From Celoporthe dispersa (Eukaryota > Ascomycota > Sordariomycetes > Diaporthales > Cryphonectriaceae), in contig WAID01000003.1 of assembly GCA_016584495.1 (NCBI GenBank), positions 1,054,001-1,118,000 on the forward strand: a stretch of 64,000 nt of DNA, given 5' to 3'. Each line of letters starts with the position of its first letter. Positions within the stretch are counted from its first letter, which is position 1. Position numbers and translations under genes: made by a program. Below are positions 32,147-43,552 of the stretch, piece by piece. The notes under the pieces are model-generated. The model worked only from the letters and a program-made list of their open reading frames with translations. It was not told the origin of the DNA and did not search any database.

Positions 32147-35100
32147 ATGCAGCTAGACATCCAAGCGATCATGAGGGGTCCTGACAGGCCCATCGTGGTC
32201 GACGCGCTCGAGGCTTCGGTGGCGGAGGAGGCGGATGACCTCAAGGAACATGCGCGGCCCAGGAAGAGGACGAGGAGGGCCTGTGACAAGTGCTCTGCCT
32301 CGAGGACGAGGTGCAATGGCGCCTATCCGTGGTAAGTCGGCCCCCGAGCTTGTCCAAGCCTGCCTCCCTCTCGCCTCACTGCGCGCGCAACATATGGCCC
32401 GAGAAACACCTGCTCATGCTTTTCCTCATGCGTGTGCGTGGATGTATGCAGCCGTCGTTGTGAAGGTATGTCCTTGTGTCCTCCTCCTGCTTCCGTTCCA
32501 CTTCTCTCCATGCTTCCTCTTCCTCTGGCTAGTTGTATCTGTAACCCATATGAACTTGTTGTCTTTCGGAGTTGTGATGTAGACCAAGGACTAATCAAAT
32601 GTTGGCTTCTCCCATTCTCAGACTACGGTTACACTTGTCGATACAACCGCGAGATCAAGAAGCGTGGCCGTGCGCCCTCGAGTGCGACAACTTCACAGCA
32701 GGACACACAGCATCACCTGGCGCATCAGCAGTCCTCGTCGCCCCTGACATCACCCGAGACGAGTACACAACCGCTCCCCGTCGACCGCCAGCCGGATGCG
32801 CTCCCGCGGCGCAGCTTTACACTGGCCCAGGACGGCGATCTTGCAGCGTCCTCCTCCTCCGTCTCCCACGTCACCAGCCAGTCTCCTCCCGCAACAGCTC
32901 CGGCATTGCCCCTTGCGCAGATGAACCTATCCTCCCTGCTCGATCCGGCCCCAATCCTCGACCCGCCCCTGCTGCCACCACCGACGAGGGTAGAGGGTGC
33001 TGGTTCTGACGAGAGCGCAGGACCCCCTCTCCTGCTGCCGAGGGCGGTGGCATGTTCTTGCGCCCGTGGCGGACTACAAGAGGCTTGCGCGGGCGGAGGG
33101 GCGGGCCGCCGCAGGAAACACAGCGCAGGGCTGCAAAGATGACAACGACAGCGACGACGGCCAGGTTTTCCAATCCCATGAGCGAGGATCTTGCGCCCGA
33201 GACACAGCGCGCACAAAACTCTCTCTACCGCGCTCCGTCCGGCGACTGTCGATATCGCTGCCTGGATCCTGTTCTGCCACACCTGGGCAGCATCATCCCG
33301 GCCTCTGTCGCATGCGATCTGCTCGACGTATACCTGACAGAGCCAGGAAGTTCTCTATTCCGCTGCGCCTCGCCGTATATCATCACTCGTATCTTTCGCA
33401 AGAGGTCGCTGCTCCATCCGACCAACCCTCGACGCACCACGCCTGCGCTTTTGGCCACGATGCTCTGGTGTTCTGCGCAGACTGCCGACATTGTCATGTT
33501 GCACGTTCCAGGCTCGCGCGCCAGGATATGCAATGCGCTGTACGAGCTGGCGACGGCGCTAATCACGGACAGAGATCCAGACCGGTGGAGAAGGTTTCAC
33601 GGTAAGACTGCTTCTCTCTTCATCTCACTACTGTTTTTCTCCGACAGGCGCATACTCTGAATCATATGAGAAAAGCGCTGATGCTATGTGTGTATCTCGA
33701 AATAGGGGGATTGAGAGTCGAAAAGAGCGATCAGCCCCAAGAGGGCTACCAGTTTTCTTCGTCGCAACCCCTTACGACAGCCAAGAATGAACCAGGAGGT
33801 GTCGTGGACGACGTGCTGACCTTCGTCCTGCTCTCCATCGCCGTGTCGGGCGGCGACTTCAAGAGCGACTGCTTCAAGTGGTGGAGCAAGGCGGTCCGAC
33901 TGGCCTTCTCGCTGGAACTGAACCGGGAGGACGAGCGGTGCTCTGCGCCCATGTCTCCCTGTGCGAACCCTTTATGCTCGTGCAGGCGTGACCAGGACGG
34001 CCTCTCGCTGTCGGACATAGAGGCGAGGGAGGAGAGAAGGCGGGTCTTCTGGCTACTATACTGCCTCGACAGGCACCTAGCCCTATCCTTTAATCGCGTC
34101 CTCGACATCCCGGACTCGTACTGTGAGATCTATGGTGAGTGACCTCTTTTGTCATCCTCCTCCTGCTTCTTCCTCTCGTCATTGTTGTCGGAGGCACTCT
34201 GTCTGGTCCCTAGGCCTCCAATACAGACTGATCGCTGATACTTTCTCTCCTTTCTGCACTTACAGCTCCTCTCCCAGAGGCCGTCTGGGAAGATCTCGAT
34301 ATCGTTCCGCCGGGAACCCTACCACAAAGAGTCTTTGGACCGCCCAATATCGTCACGGGGACAGGATTCTTCGAGTACTTCCTCCCGCTCATGGCCATCC
34401 TCGGAGATATTATCGACGTCCACCACCGCCGTTTCCACCCTCGCCTGAGCGCCGTGGACGACTCGCCCGCCGTCGCAATCATCAGTAACAATCTCGCGAC
34501 CTGCGAGGCAAGCATCGACAGGCTGCAACGCGAAGTCGACGACGACACGGATGGGCACACCCCAGCCGCAACGACGCCGCCACCACCGCCACCACCTCCA
34601 TCATCGTCCGGCGCAGTGCCTATCAGGGATCTCATCACGACGAGCTACAATTCGCCCGTCTTCTCCTGGTCTCCCACCACAACGACTCCATCGCATACCG
34701 TCCCACTGTCTCCGCCGGTGGCGGCGGCGGCACCACCACCACCGCTGTTAAACTCCTCGTCGTCCAAGTCATCGTCGTGCAGGAGCGCCAGGGAACGTTC
34801 GCGTCTACAGCTCGTGGCGGCGTACAGCGCGCACATCCTGCACGTCCTACACGTCCTGCTCCACGGAAAATGGGACGCGCTGTCGATGCTGGACGACGAT
34901 GACGACTGGATCACCAGCGCTCGGTTCAGCGACTGCGCGGGACATGCCATCGCGGCCAGCCAGGCTGTCAGCAGCATCCTGCGGTCCGATCCGGAGCTGA
35001 CCTTTATGCCGTACTTGTTTGGCATCTACCTATTGCACGGAAGCTTCATCCTGCTGCTCTTTGCCGACCGCATGCCACAGCTGGGCGCCAACCGGAGCGT

Positions 35101-35600
35101 CGAGCTCGCCTGCGAGACCATTGTCAGGGCGCACGAGGTCTGCGTCGTCACTCTGAGCACCGAGTTCCAGGTATGTCGTCTGCTTATGCTGCTTCTTGTT
35201 GTTGTTCTTCCTTTCCCTCTGGCCTTGTTTTAATGGCATGCTGTCTTTTTCTGTCTCTCTCCACCTTACCTTGATGATGCTATCTCGGTCCGCTTGCCAT
35301 AGGGATGCGAAAAGAGACGGGAGAGAAGGGTACGTGCTCGGAAAGGTACTTGTGCCTACATCACATAGCAACATTGAGAGGAGAGAGGATCTGATGCATT
35401 CCTCTTATGTACAGAACCAGGACGCGGTCTCCAGCTGACAGTAATTCCTGCTGTTCTAGAAAAACTTCCGCAAGGTTCTACGATCAACACTCTACAGCGT
35501 CCGAGGCTCGAGCCCAACAGAGTGGGAGGAGCACAAGGCGAGGCGAAGGGCTCTCTCATTATACCGTTGGACAAAAGGTGCCAAGGGGCTGGCTCTGTGA
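32147..35600 (+). CDS. XlnR/AraR-type Zn(II)2Cys6 transcription factor (one frameshift)
   Basis: Exons 32147-32331, 32452-32465 (14 nt), 32622-33601, 33706-34134, 34266-35170 and 35460-35600; all introns GT-AG. The zinc cluster CX2CX6CX5CX2CX6C (Cys 46, 49, 56, 62, 65, 72; spread over exons 1-3) is followed by a basic REIKKRGR linker. The middle homology region matches the XlnR family closely: VACDLLDVYLTEPGSSLFR, SPYIITRIFRKRSLLHPTNP, PALLATMLWCSAQTAD, DDVLTFVLLSIAVSG, RRRVFWLLYCLDRHLALSFN, VTGTGFFEYFLPLMAILGDI and FMPYLFGIYLLHGSF. The last exon ends ALSLYRWTKGAKGLAL, the family's conserved C-terminus. In exon 3 the frame changes between about 32990 and 33140. One extra C at the C5 run 33023-33027 would restore it, giving 2655 nt (884 aa, typical). 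XlnR homologues activate xylanase and cellulase genes in the nucleus. The zinc cluster diverges from classical XlnR, so this may be a paralogue with other targets. Confidence 0.88.
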
Positions 35601-36830
35601 TGGTCTCCAGATGAAAGAATGCTCATACCGCTGGTGCCCTCCCGCCCGGCTCACTGATCTCTGCCGCAATTTCGTTGTGAGCTTGTTGTACGTATGAATG
35701 GCCATTATACGAACAAAAAGGCCAGGCCAGGTCAGTACGGATCGGTGCTCTACTCAATGGGTTGTATAAATGTTCCTTCTTCATTATCTTCCAACCTACC
35801 TACATAGAGGACCCCTTTCTTCGATGCATATCTGAAATGTGCATCCATGTTTGCGAGGGATGTGCTGTACTTGAAATGTGAGTCTCAAATATTGACAGAC
35901 TACTCTAAATAAAGCTGCCGGGACAACAAGATGACACCTTGCTCAGACTGGCCGTCATGTTGCAGGCATTGAGTGATCATCTTGTGATCAATAGATATGA
36001 TCAACATGACCCAAGCAACGATGCTGTCCTCTCGATGTTCGTAGACTGATTCTGGCGATGCTAGGAAAGACTTCATGCAGCAATATCTCCTGTTGCAAAG
36101 TCACATCTCACTGAGCTCTAGATAGTGCCACTGAGGAAATGAAACACACTACAGCCACATCAGAGACATGACTGCGACTACACATAGAGAAGGCAGTGTA
36201 ATGAATGCTATTTATTACCTTCTAGTTATCATGGTCTTCACAGGCAGACAGCTGGTGATGTCTGTGTCAGCTTCTCAAAGCCTTCTTCGTCTCTCGCATC
36301 ATTTGGCAAATTCAAATTAAAAACACACGTTGTTTATTAACCACTCAGTTCTCAGCACATGTGATGATCTCAGAACGAGTGGTCAGGTCCCTATAGAGAG
36401 TAGTTACAAAGGAAAGAAGAGATGCCTGTTGCTTGGTGGCAACCCCTCAAGGAGACTGGATAGTAAGAAGAAGGAAGAGACGCCTATTGCCCAGTGGCAT
36501 GATGGCATCCCTAACAAGAGACAAGATACTAAAGGCAGAAAAGAATGAGGAAAGAAAGGAAAGAAAGGAAAAAAGGAAATAGGAGATGCCTGTTGCTTAG
36601 TGGTATCTCCTCAACACAGAAAGAGTCAGCGTCAAACAAAATCAGCAAGGCACTCTCCCTTATTCCCTTCTCCATTTCAGTCACCTCGGCCCAATCACCA
36701 TGCTTCGCGGCCTGCGCACACGTTTCCTGATCATAGACCCACTGTGTTCCTCCGTCTCTTCATCGCCGACTATTGACCCACAAACAGCTGTGATGAGCCT
36801 CCTCACTACATCAGACCGTCTGTAAAGGTT
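35601..36830. other. intergenic region between two transcription-factor genes
   Basis: About 1.2 kb between convergent genes, more AT-rich than average. It contains a degenerate repeat family at 36410-36620 (listed separately) and no supported gene. Confidence 0.6.
36412..36618. repeat. degenerate three-copy repeat with purine leaders
   Basis: Three related segments each begin with an A/G-rich run and continue GAGATGCCTGTTGCTTRGTGG or a variant, at about 36419, 36478 and 36582. Copies 1 and 3 also share CTCCTCAA/CCCCTCAA endings. Spacing is uneven. Confidence 0.6.
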
Positions 36831-39800
36831 TCAAAATCCACCTTGCATATCAGCCTCTGTATCGTCCTGGTAGGGTAAACGCTCGGCTGATTCTTCTTCT
36901 GTATGAAGGCCGGCCGTCTGGATGCCACTCATCATGTCCGCAGTTGGGTGATATTGAAACATCTCAAACGTATTCATCATGCCGTCAGTGGGAAGATCCT
37001 GCCACATGTCGTAGTCATCCACCAAGCCTGTTGTAGGAGGATCCGGCAGCATCTCAAGCCCATCAGCCAAAGGTAGAAGAGGTTCTGTCTGCTGGGCCTG
37101 CTCCAACTCTGAATTCGGCATGTGGAAGATGGCTCCTGGCTGGCAGAGCTGCTCAAGCTCCGCTCTCGGAAAGTCAAAGATGACTTCTGGCTGCTGGGCC
37201 TGCTTGAAATTCGCACTCGGCATGTGAAAGATGGCTTCCGGTTGCTGCATCATCCCCACCCCACCACCGATCACGCCGTTGAAAGGCTGCTGATACTCGT
37301 TGACCATCCCATTTGGCAATGGGAAAGTTTGAGGGGCTTGCTGCTGCGTCTGATCATTTCCACCAGCCATGCCGAAGATAGGCGGCTGCTGCTGCTGTTG
37401 GGGTTGATGAAACTGGTGAGTCTGGAGAAGTTGCTGAGTCTGGAGAGGTTGCTGAGGTTGCTGAGGTTGCTGAGGTTGCTGAGGTTGCTGAGGTTGCTGA
37501 GGTTGCTGAGGTTGCTGAGGTTGCTGAGGTTGCTGAGGTTGCTGAGGTTGCTGAGGTTGCTGAGGTTGCTGAGGTTGCTGAGGTTGCTGAGGTTGCTGAG
37601 GTTGCTGAGGTTGCTGAGGTTGCTGAGGTTGCTGAGGTTGCTGAGGTTGCTGAGGTTGCTGAGGTTGCTGAGGTTGCTGAGGGTGCTGAGGGTGCTGAGG
37701 GTGCTGAGGGTGCTGAGGGTGCTGAGGGTGCTGAGGGTGCTGAGGGTGCTGATGAGGGTGCTGAGGCGGCTGAGGGTGCTGAGGCGGCTGAGGGTGCTGA
37801 GGCGGCTGAGGCTGAAGCTGCTGCCGAGGCTGGTGAGTCTGCTGAGGAGGCGGCTGCTGCTGCTGAGGCTGAGACTGACTCAGTCGCTGAAGATGTTGCT
37901 GAAGCTGTTTCCGAAACATCTCCTCAACCTGTTCCAGATCCTGAAACTGAGGTTGCTGAGGCTCAGGCTCAGGCTGCTGGTTCTGATGATGCTGATACTG
38001 CTGCTGATGATGCTGATGCTGGGGCTGCTGATGGGGCTGCTGCTGAGGCTGAGGCTGGGGCTGCTGAGGCTGAGGACGAGGTTGCTGCTTTTGATGATGC
38101 TGATACTGCTGTTGATGATACTGATGCTGCTGCTGATACTGATGCTGAGGCTGATACTGAGGCTGCTGCTGAGGCTGCTGCTGAGGCTGCTGCTGAGGCT
38201 GCTGCTGAGGCTGCTGCTGAGGCTGGTTCTGAGGCTGCTGCTGAGGCTGCTGCTGAGGCTGCTGCTGAGGCTGGTTCTGAGGCTGCTGCTGAGGCTGCTG
38301 CTGAGGCTGCTGCTGAGACTGCTCTGACGATTCATCCTCTTCAGGCATGTTCTCGGGAAAAGGTGGTCCTCGAGAACCGCCTGGCCTGCTAAGGATAGTT
38401 TCATTGGGCTGACAGAACAAAGCCGTTGTCTCTTCTCTAAGCATCTGCGGGCACGCAATGATAGTTACCGAGTCGATGATGGGTTTCGTCGGGCCGCCAT
38501 GGATAGTTGCAATGTCGCGCTGCCGTACGAGCTCTTTAGAGAGAGCGCAACTCATCTTGTCGAGGACGGTTGTTGGGCAGACGACGTTGTCGAAGTATTT
38601 GATGGTCGCCTTGAGCACATGCAAGAACCGAAGGCGTCCGACACTCTGTTCCACAGCAGGATTATCCAGTGCCTTGGAGATGACAAAGATGTACTCGAAT
38701 TGCCTATGAAGAAACCCTTCTGTTAGCCTCAAATCTGTCTCTCTCCCCCTCCCCTCTCCCTCCCTCAAAGTACCAAAGCAGCAGCGGGAAAGGTTTTAAA
38801 AGAGAACTGACCTAGCGGCTGAGCCGAAAGTGTCAACACACTGGAAATTTGAGAGATTTTTCGTGCACTGCAGGAGAGCATTGACTCCCATGATGACCTT
38901 GTCGGACAGAGGTGGAAGCTGAGGGACTGAAATTTGCTGCTCCCGAGCCCGAAGTATTTCGATATCCTGGTCCACCGAACCAATCACAGTGGGGAGGAGA
39001 ATAGCAGCCCTGATCTGCCAGTACCACAGATGAGTCTGAAAATCGGCAGCTTGATTAGGCATGGGGGTAATGGAATCCAGGTCTTCGATGCTGCAGAGGT
39101 CATCTGGGGCCCTGTGTTCTACCTGGATCAGCAGTGCACGGAGCTGCGTGTGCAGACCCGACGTCTCGGCAGGCCTGTGAGGCTCAGAGATGTTGAGGAG
39201 AGGGCCGTGGCCGAGGTCTTTCAGGACTTCCCTGTGATGAGGAATTGCGCGTCAGTCATTGTATTATTGTAGGATGATGGGGAAACAAATTCAGGGTGCT
39301 GAGCTACCATTCTAGAGAGCACAGCCCTTCCACATAGTGCGAGAGATAGCCTCCTAGGTATCGCCTGCTGCTCTGCACGGTTCTTTGCTCGTTGCTTCCG
39401 AAAGTGAATTCGTTCCAGCTGACAAACCTGGCTTCCCAGGCCTTGGCCACAAAGCCGATAAAGTGACGAAGTGCCAGCTGGTTGCCGAAGTGTCCATAGC
39501 ACAGGCCCAGGAGTAGCGCAACTAACTCGGTGGCTATGGTCCTGGTGAAGTCGGTGACCCCCCGGGCAAAGAATAAGCCACTGGAGAAGAGGGCCTTGCA
39601 GCGATTCTTGTCTCGACAGCCGAGGCTCATGCACAAGAACATGATAGCCAGCAGGGTATCTTCCACATGTATCTTGTTGAAGATCTTGGAGACGATCCCG
39701 CGTACCATAGGCATGGAGAAGATGGGGTAGAGGGAAAGAATCTCATCCTCAACGGAGCTCAGGTAATTGAGGGCCTCATCGCGGCTCATAGAGTGCATCA

Positions 39801-40739
39801 GGTACGAGAGATCATGGTCCCACGAAGGGGGCGGCAGGATGTACAGCGCAAGTCTGTATGGGGGGCCAACAGACTCCATGTCGATCTCCTGCATGATCTT
39901 GTTGAACCACGGCGCTCCCCAGATGAGTCTGGCAGTAGATCTCCCGACGCGAGGGGCCTGGTAGAGCCTGACCCAGCCTCGCTCAGAATCGGCCACTCTT
40001 CTACGACCCAAGACCCATGTCATGACCGTGGGGGGCTAGAGGATAAGCCCTGTCAGCACTATTGACCCCTCTGCGAAGACATGTGAAGAGGAAGAGGATA
40101 ATGATGACGACTTACAGATCATTCTCTGTTCGGTACTCGCACGGCTTGGCTGCCATTGCGCAGCTGGAACAAGGCTCTGGGCCATGTCCCGAACAGAAAC
40201 GTCCCATGTGCAAACACTCCGAACAAGCCTAAAGAGGTCAGCCATCAGGTCCGTGGTCTAGGTGGGTGTGCATGCCTGCTTCTCACCTTGTATAGGGTCT
40301 TCATTAGTGGTGTGATCGCCGCCATATCACTAGGCTGGACGTAGAGCTTTTCATCGATCACGATCAGCTTCACCGTTGGCGTTTTGACTCCGCTGGCTCC
40401 GCTGGAACCGGCGGTGGACCCAGGATTGGACTGGGAGTTAGAGTTAGAGTTGGAGCTGGAGCTGGAGAGGCCGTCACGGTTGTGGTCGTTGTTGATAGGT
40501 CCCGGGCTGGTGGCAGGTAGTGCCATCTTCTCGCTGCAGGGAGGGCGTCTAGCCTTCTTGCTGCGGGAAGGACGTACAGCCTTCTTGCGGGGAGGCCGTT
40601 TAGAACTGTTGTCGTTGGTGTTGTTGACGTTACTGTTATTGTTACTGTAGTTGTTATTACTATTGTCATTGGCATTGCTGTTGTTGTTCTTGCTCTCGAG
40701 GGCCTTGTGGTTGCTGCTAAGAATGAAGAGATTCGTCAT
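36831..40739 (-). CDS. Zn(II)2Cys6 transcription factor with long Q-Q-P / H-P-Q repeats (one frameshift)
   Basis: Exons 40287-40739, 40116-40228, 39308-40035, 38812-39231 and 36831-38703; ATG at 40739, TGA at 36831-36833. Exon 1 is Asn/Ser-rich with basic patches (RPPRKKAVRPSRSKKARRPP), likely disordered or a nuclear signal. Exon 2 encodes a complete zinc cluster CX2CX6CX7CX2CX6C (ACSECLHMGRFC, PEPCSSCAMAAKPCEYR, Cys 153-181), a sequence-specific DNA-binding domain of fungal regulators. Exons 3-4 look like the regulatory middle region (VEDTLLAIMFLCMSLGCRD, TELVALLLGLCYGHFGNQLA). Exon 5 carries more than 200 residues of Q-Q-P, H-P-Q and Q-P-Q repeats, then acidic glutamine-rich repeats that resemble activation domains. 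Joining exon 2 to exon 3 in phase needs one more C in the C6 run at 40030-40035, next to the acceptor; an alternative acceptor is possible. Corrected length is about 1195 aa. Targets unknown. Confidence 0.8.
37442..37760. repeat. 9-bp coding minisatellite (CAACCTCAG and CACCCTCAG units)
   Basis: On the minus strand CAACCTCAG repeats without change for more than 25 units (QPQ), then gives way to CACCCTCAG units (HPQ, about eight) at the end nearest the protein's N-terminus. Imperfect Q/P repeats extend to about 38320. The plus strand of the same DNA is open as an artificial Leu-Arg repeat frame. Confidence 0.95.
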
Positions 40740-43252
40740 CTTCAAGGCCTTGGTAGAAGGCGAACTTCAAACGCAACACAGTGTGAAGACAATTGAATAC
40801 AAAGACGACGCAGTAAAGTGCAGAGACGACAGAGTAAAGGAAGAAGAGCACGTTTTCAAATAGAAAGGCGGCGAGGCAAAGCAGAAAGAAGATAATGGCA
40901 GCTGCGATGGCTAGAAGCGAAAGTATGAGGAGGGCAGAGTAGAGTATAAAGAGGGCAAAGTTCCGTAGGAGGACGAAGAAGCAAGATATGAAGAGGATGA
41001 GTAAATATCCAAGATGATAGAGTATGTGTTGGATGCGGTCTGAAGAAGGCAGGTTGTTGTAGATGATGGATAACATCGTGCATTCGATCTGAGGTCGAAA
41101 CCGGGCCTTTTATATCCGTCACAGCGGCCGTATGAACAGCGGGGAAGCGGCAATATCCTGCCCTCCAGATCCGTTTTCCCGTGCTGGTCGAGAGGCGTAG
41201 GGTATGCTCGTCGGGAGCTCGATGACACTATCACCTGAGTTAGATGGTCGCGTCACCGGCGGGGGAATATTGAGGAAGAAGGTCAGATCTTACTCTCTTG
41301 GTCCGGCTCGAGGTCCTGATCCTGATCCTGATCCTCACGCCCACCACCAAATTGAGTTTACGGGGCGCTGAGGGAGGGCCAAAGCGGCAAGAAAAAGCAA
41401 TGTCGACCTCCAGCGAGCGGAGTCAGTTTCCCTGCCAGTGCAGCCCACATAGCTGTTGTACAACCACAACGTCACATTAGTGACCAACCAGCCGCACTCC
41501 AGAACCACCTGAGGACCAAGATACACCCTGGCAACCACATACAATCAGCTCAGAACTCGGCGAAGGCTTGATGAGGTGGCAAGAGAAGCAAAGCTAGCGC
41601 CGTTTCAAGGCGACGTTACTGTACATATGCATGGTATGTCTGGAATAGATTCCCTGTCAGCATCTTCCTTGAGTGTGCGGGAGAAAGAGAGGGGGGGGGA
41701 GAGAAACAGGAAAAGAAAGTGGGCGCCAGAAAGAGCGAGTATGTGTGTGACCAGGAAGGAAGGTAGACATGCAGGTATCGAGACCAAGGGGTCTACACAG
41801 CAGTATGATCAAGCTCGTAGCCCTGGAGGAGGCCACGAGGAGTGTCGAGGACCATTTCCCCCGACAGCCATTTCCAGCAGAATACGCGAGATCTTTGAAC
41901 GCGGTGGAGGCTCAACAGCATGTCGCGACCACCACCACCAGAACAGATGAACCTCTCTCTCGCACACACACACACAGGTGAAGAGTTCACCTTACTGAAC
42001 TGCTGCAGAGAATCAGCTCTGCTGCGCTGGACAGAACAAGACTGTATCTGAGGGGGGTGTGTTTGTGTTTCTGCAGCAGCAAGGGGCGGGTAGTAGACTG
42101 AGGCTGCTGTAGCCCACTGTAACGGCCGTGTTGATGGCTCTATTGGTTGTTCGTAGTCATCTAGGCTCGGTTCTTGCTTACGAGACACATTAATAGTGGG
42201 GCTGGTGCCGGCTTCGGAAACGAGTCCCGGGCGCCTGCTACAGATGCGCATTGGTTTATCACGAGGCGGTGTAAAGGAAAAAGAAAGCTAACTTAATTAT
42301 TCTACCTCAAACAAGAAATGAGGGGGGTTTCATTACGATGATCAAAAGTGACTGCTTTTTTTCTTCTTTTTCTCTCCGTCCCCCCGGATGAAAAGGTACA
42401 ATTTTTCCACTGTCAAGATGCTGTCCGTGGTGCTTGCGTGCCAAGGGACGTCAAAGTCGGTCAGGGTGGAGTTAGCAGGGGGGGGCTTTAGAGCGCAGAA
42501 GGGGATCGACCGCCCGGAATAGAGAGTTTCGGGGCCTCCCGCGTAGTCCCACCGTAGTAGGTTCAGACCCTGTAATGAACTGTCAGTAGCAAAAGTCGGT
42601 CCCTAGAACCCACTGACAGTAGCTAGCACACCCACTAGCGGGGGGGGGAGGGGAGGGGAGGGTGTTGGGTGGCAAGGCGATCAGACCTGCATCCCAGCAG
42701 CTGTCGCCCATCAGCAGCCCCGAGCCTGGACGAGGCTATCACTCGGCATGGACATTCCGGCCGCCTACCACACATGTAATGAATGACTCACACACATACA
42801 AGACGGAGAAATGGTGCAATCTAATTCTTTCACGTACTGCGACAACAATATCAAGCCGTGATAAAGGTGGATCATGCCTCAACTCTGTGCAACAGCGACT
42901 ACCTTTATTCGGGTTCTTTTTTCAGCTCTTGCCCAGCCAAAGAGGGGTTGCAGGATCAGGCGACGAAGAAAATGCTCAATTTACGTCCGCTCGGGATAAT
43001 ACGAGGAAAATTAATGATGGTAGCGATGATGTGGCGTTCCCTCGCTTCCTTGTTTTCCTCTGTATTGTATCGACTAGAGGATCGGGATAGACCGCGCCAT
43101 CGTGGGGGTTGGAATGCTTACAGCTTACAGCAGGAGAAGATGCAGCACGATCACGAATGCCCAGCCAAGGGTGTGAAGATCGAGCTGGCAAGACGATCGG
43201 CCGTCAGCAATGAGGCTCGCAGACGATTTCTCACGACCCACACGCGCGCGCG

Positions 43253-43283
<31 letters not shown>

Positions 43284-43552
43284 GAGAAGAAACTCCCATT
43301 GGCTGACGGTATCCACAACAGGGCCGGCAAGGAAAAGATACACCATCTCCAGGTGTGCATGTCTCTCTCTCACCCTACTAGAGATGCTGCGTGGTAATAG
43401 TGCTGATATTGAGTAATACGCAGTAAGAATCTAATCGAAGCCTCGGCATCACACTGTCATCCACGGCGGCTGACAGCTCAACCCCACCTCCATGATCTCT
43501 ACTCATCCCGCGATCCCTCGATCCTTCGTTGGGAGTCCTGCAGGGCAGCCAA
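40740..43552. other. intergenic region upstream of the Q-P-rich factor
   Basis: No supported gene in 2.8 kb. It contains a poly-G/GGAGG tract near 42640 and a (CA)n run at 43240-43283. Confidence 0.6.
43240..43283. repeat. (CG)n/(CA)n alternating purine-pyrimidine tract
   Basis: A CGCGCGCGCG stretch runs directly into about 25 bases of CA repeats. Intergenic. Confidence 0.9.

Noticed and set aside
37122..38327. 401-codon plus-strand frame rich in Leu-Arg repeats
   Set aside because: It is the antisense reading of the Q-Q-P/H-P-Q repeats of the minus-strand transcription factor, which has a zinc cluster and consistent introns.
42541..42580. GGTTCAGACCC word resembling a tRNA B box
   Set aside because: No matching A box, anticodon arm or acceptor stem could be drawn around it.
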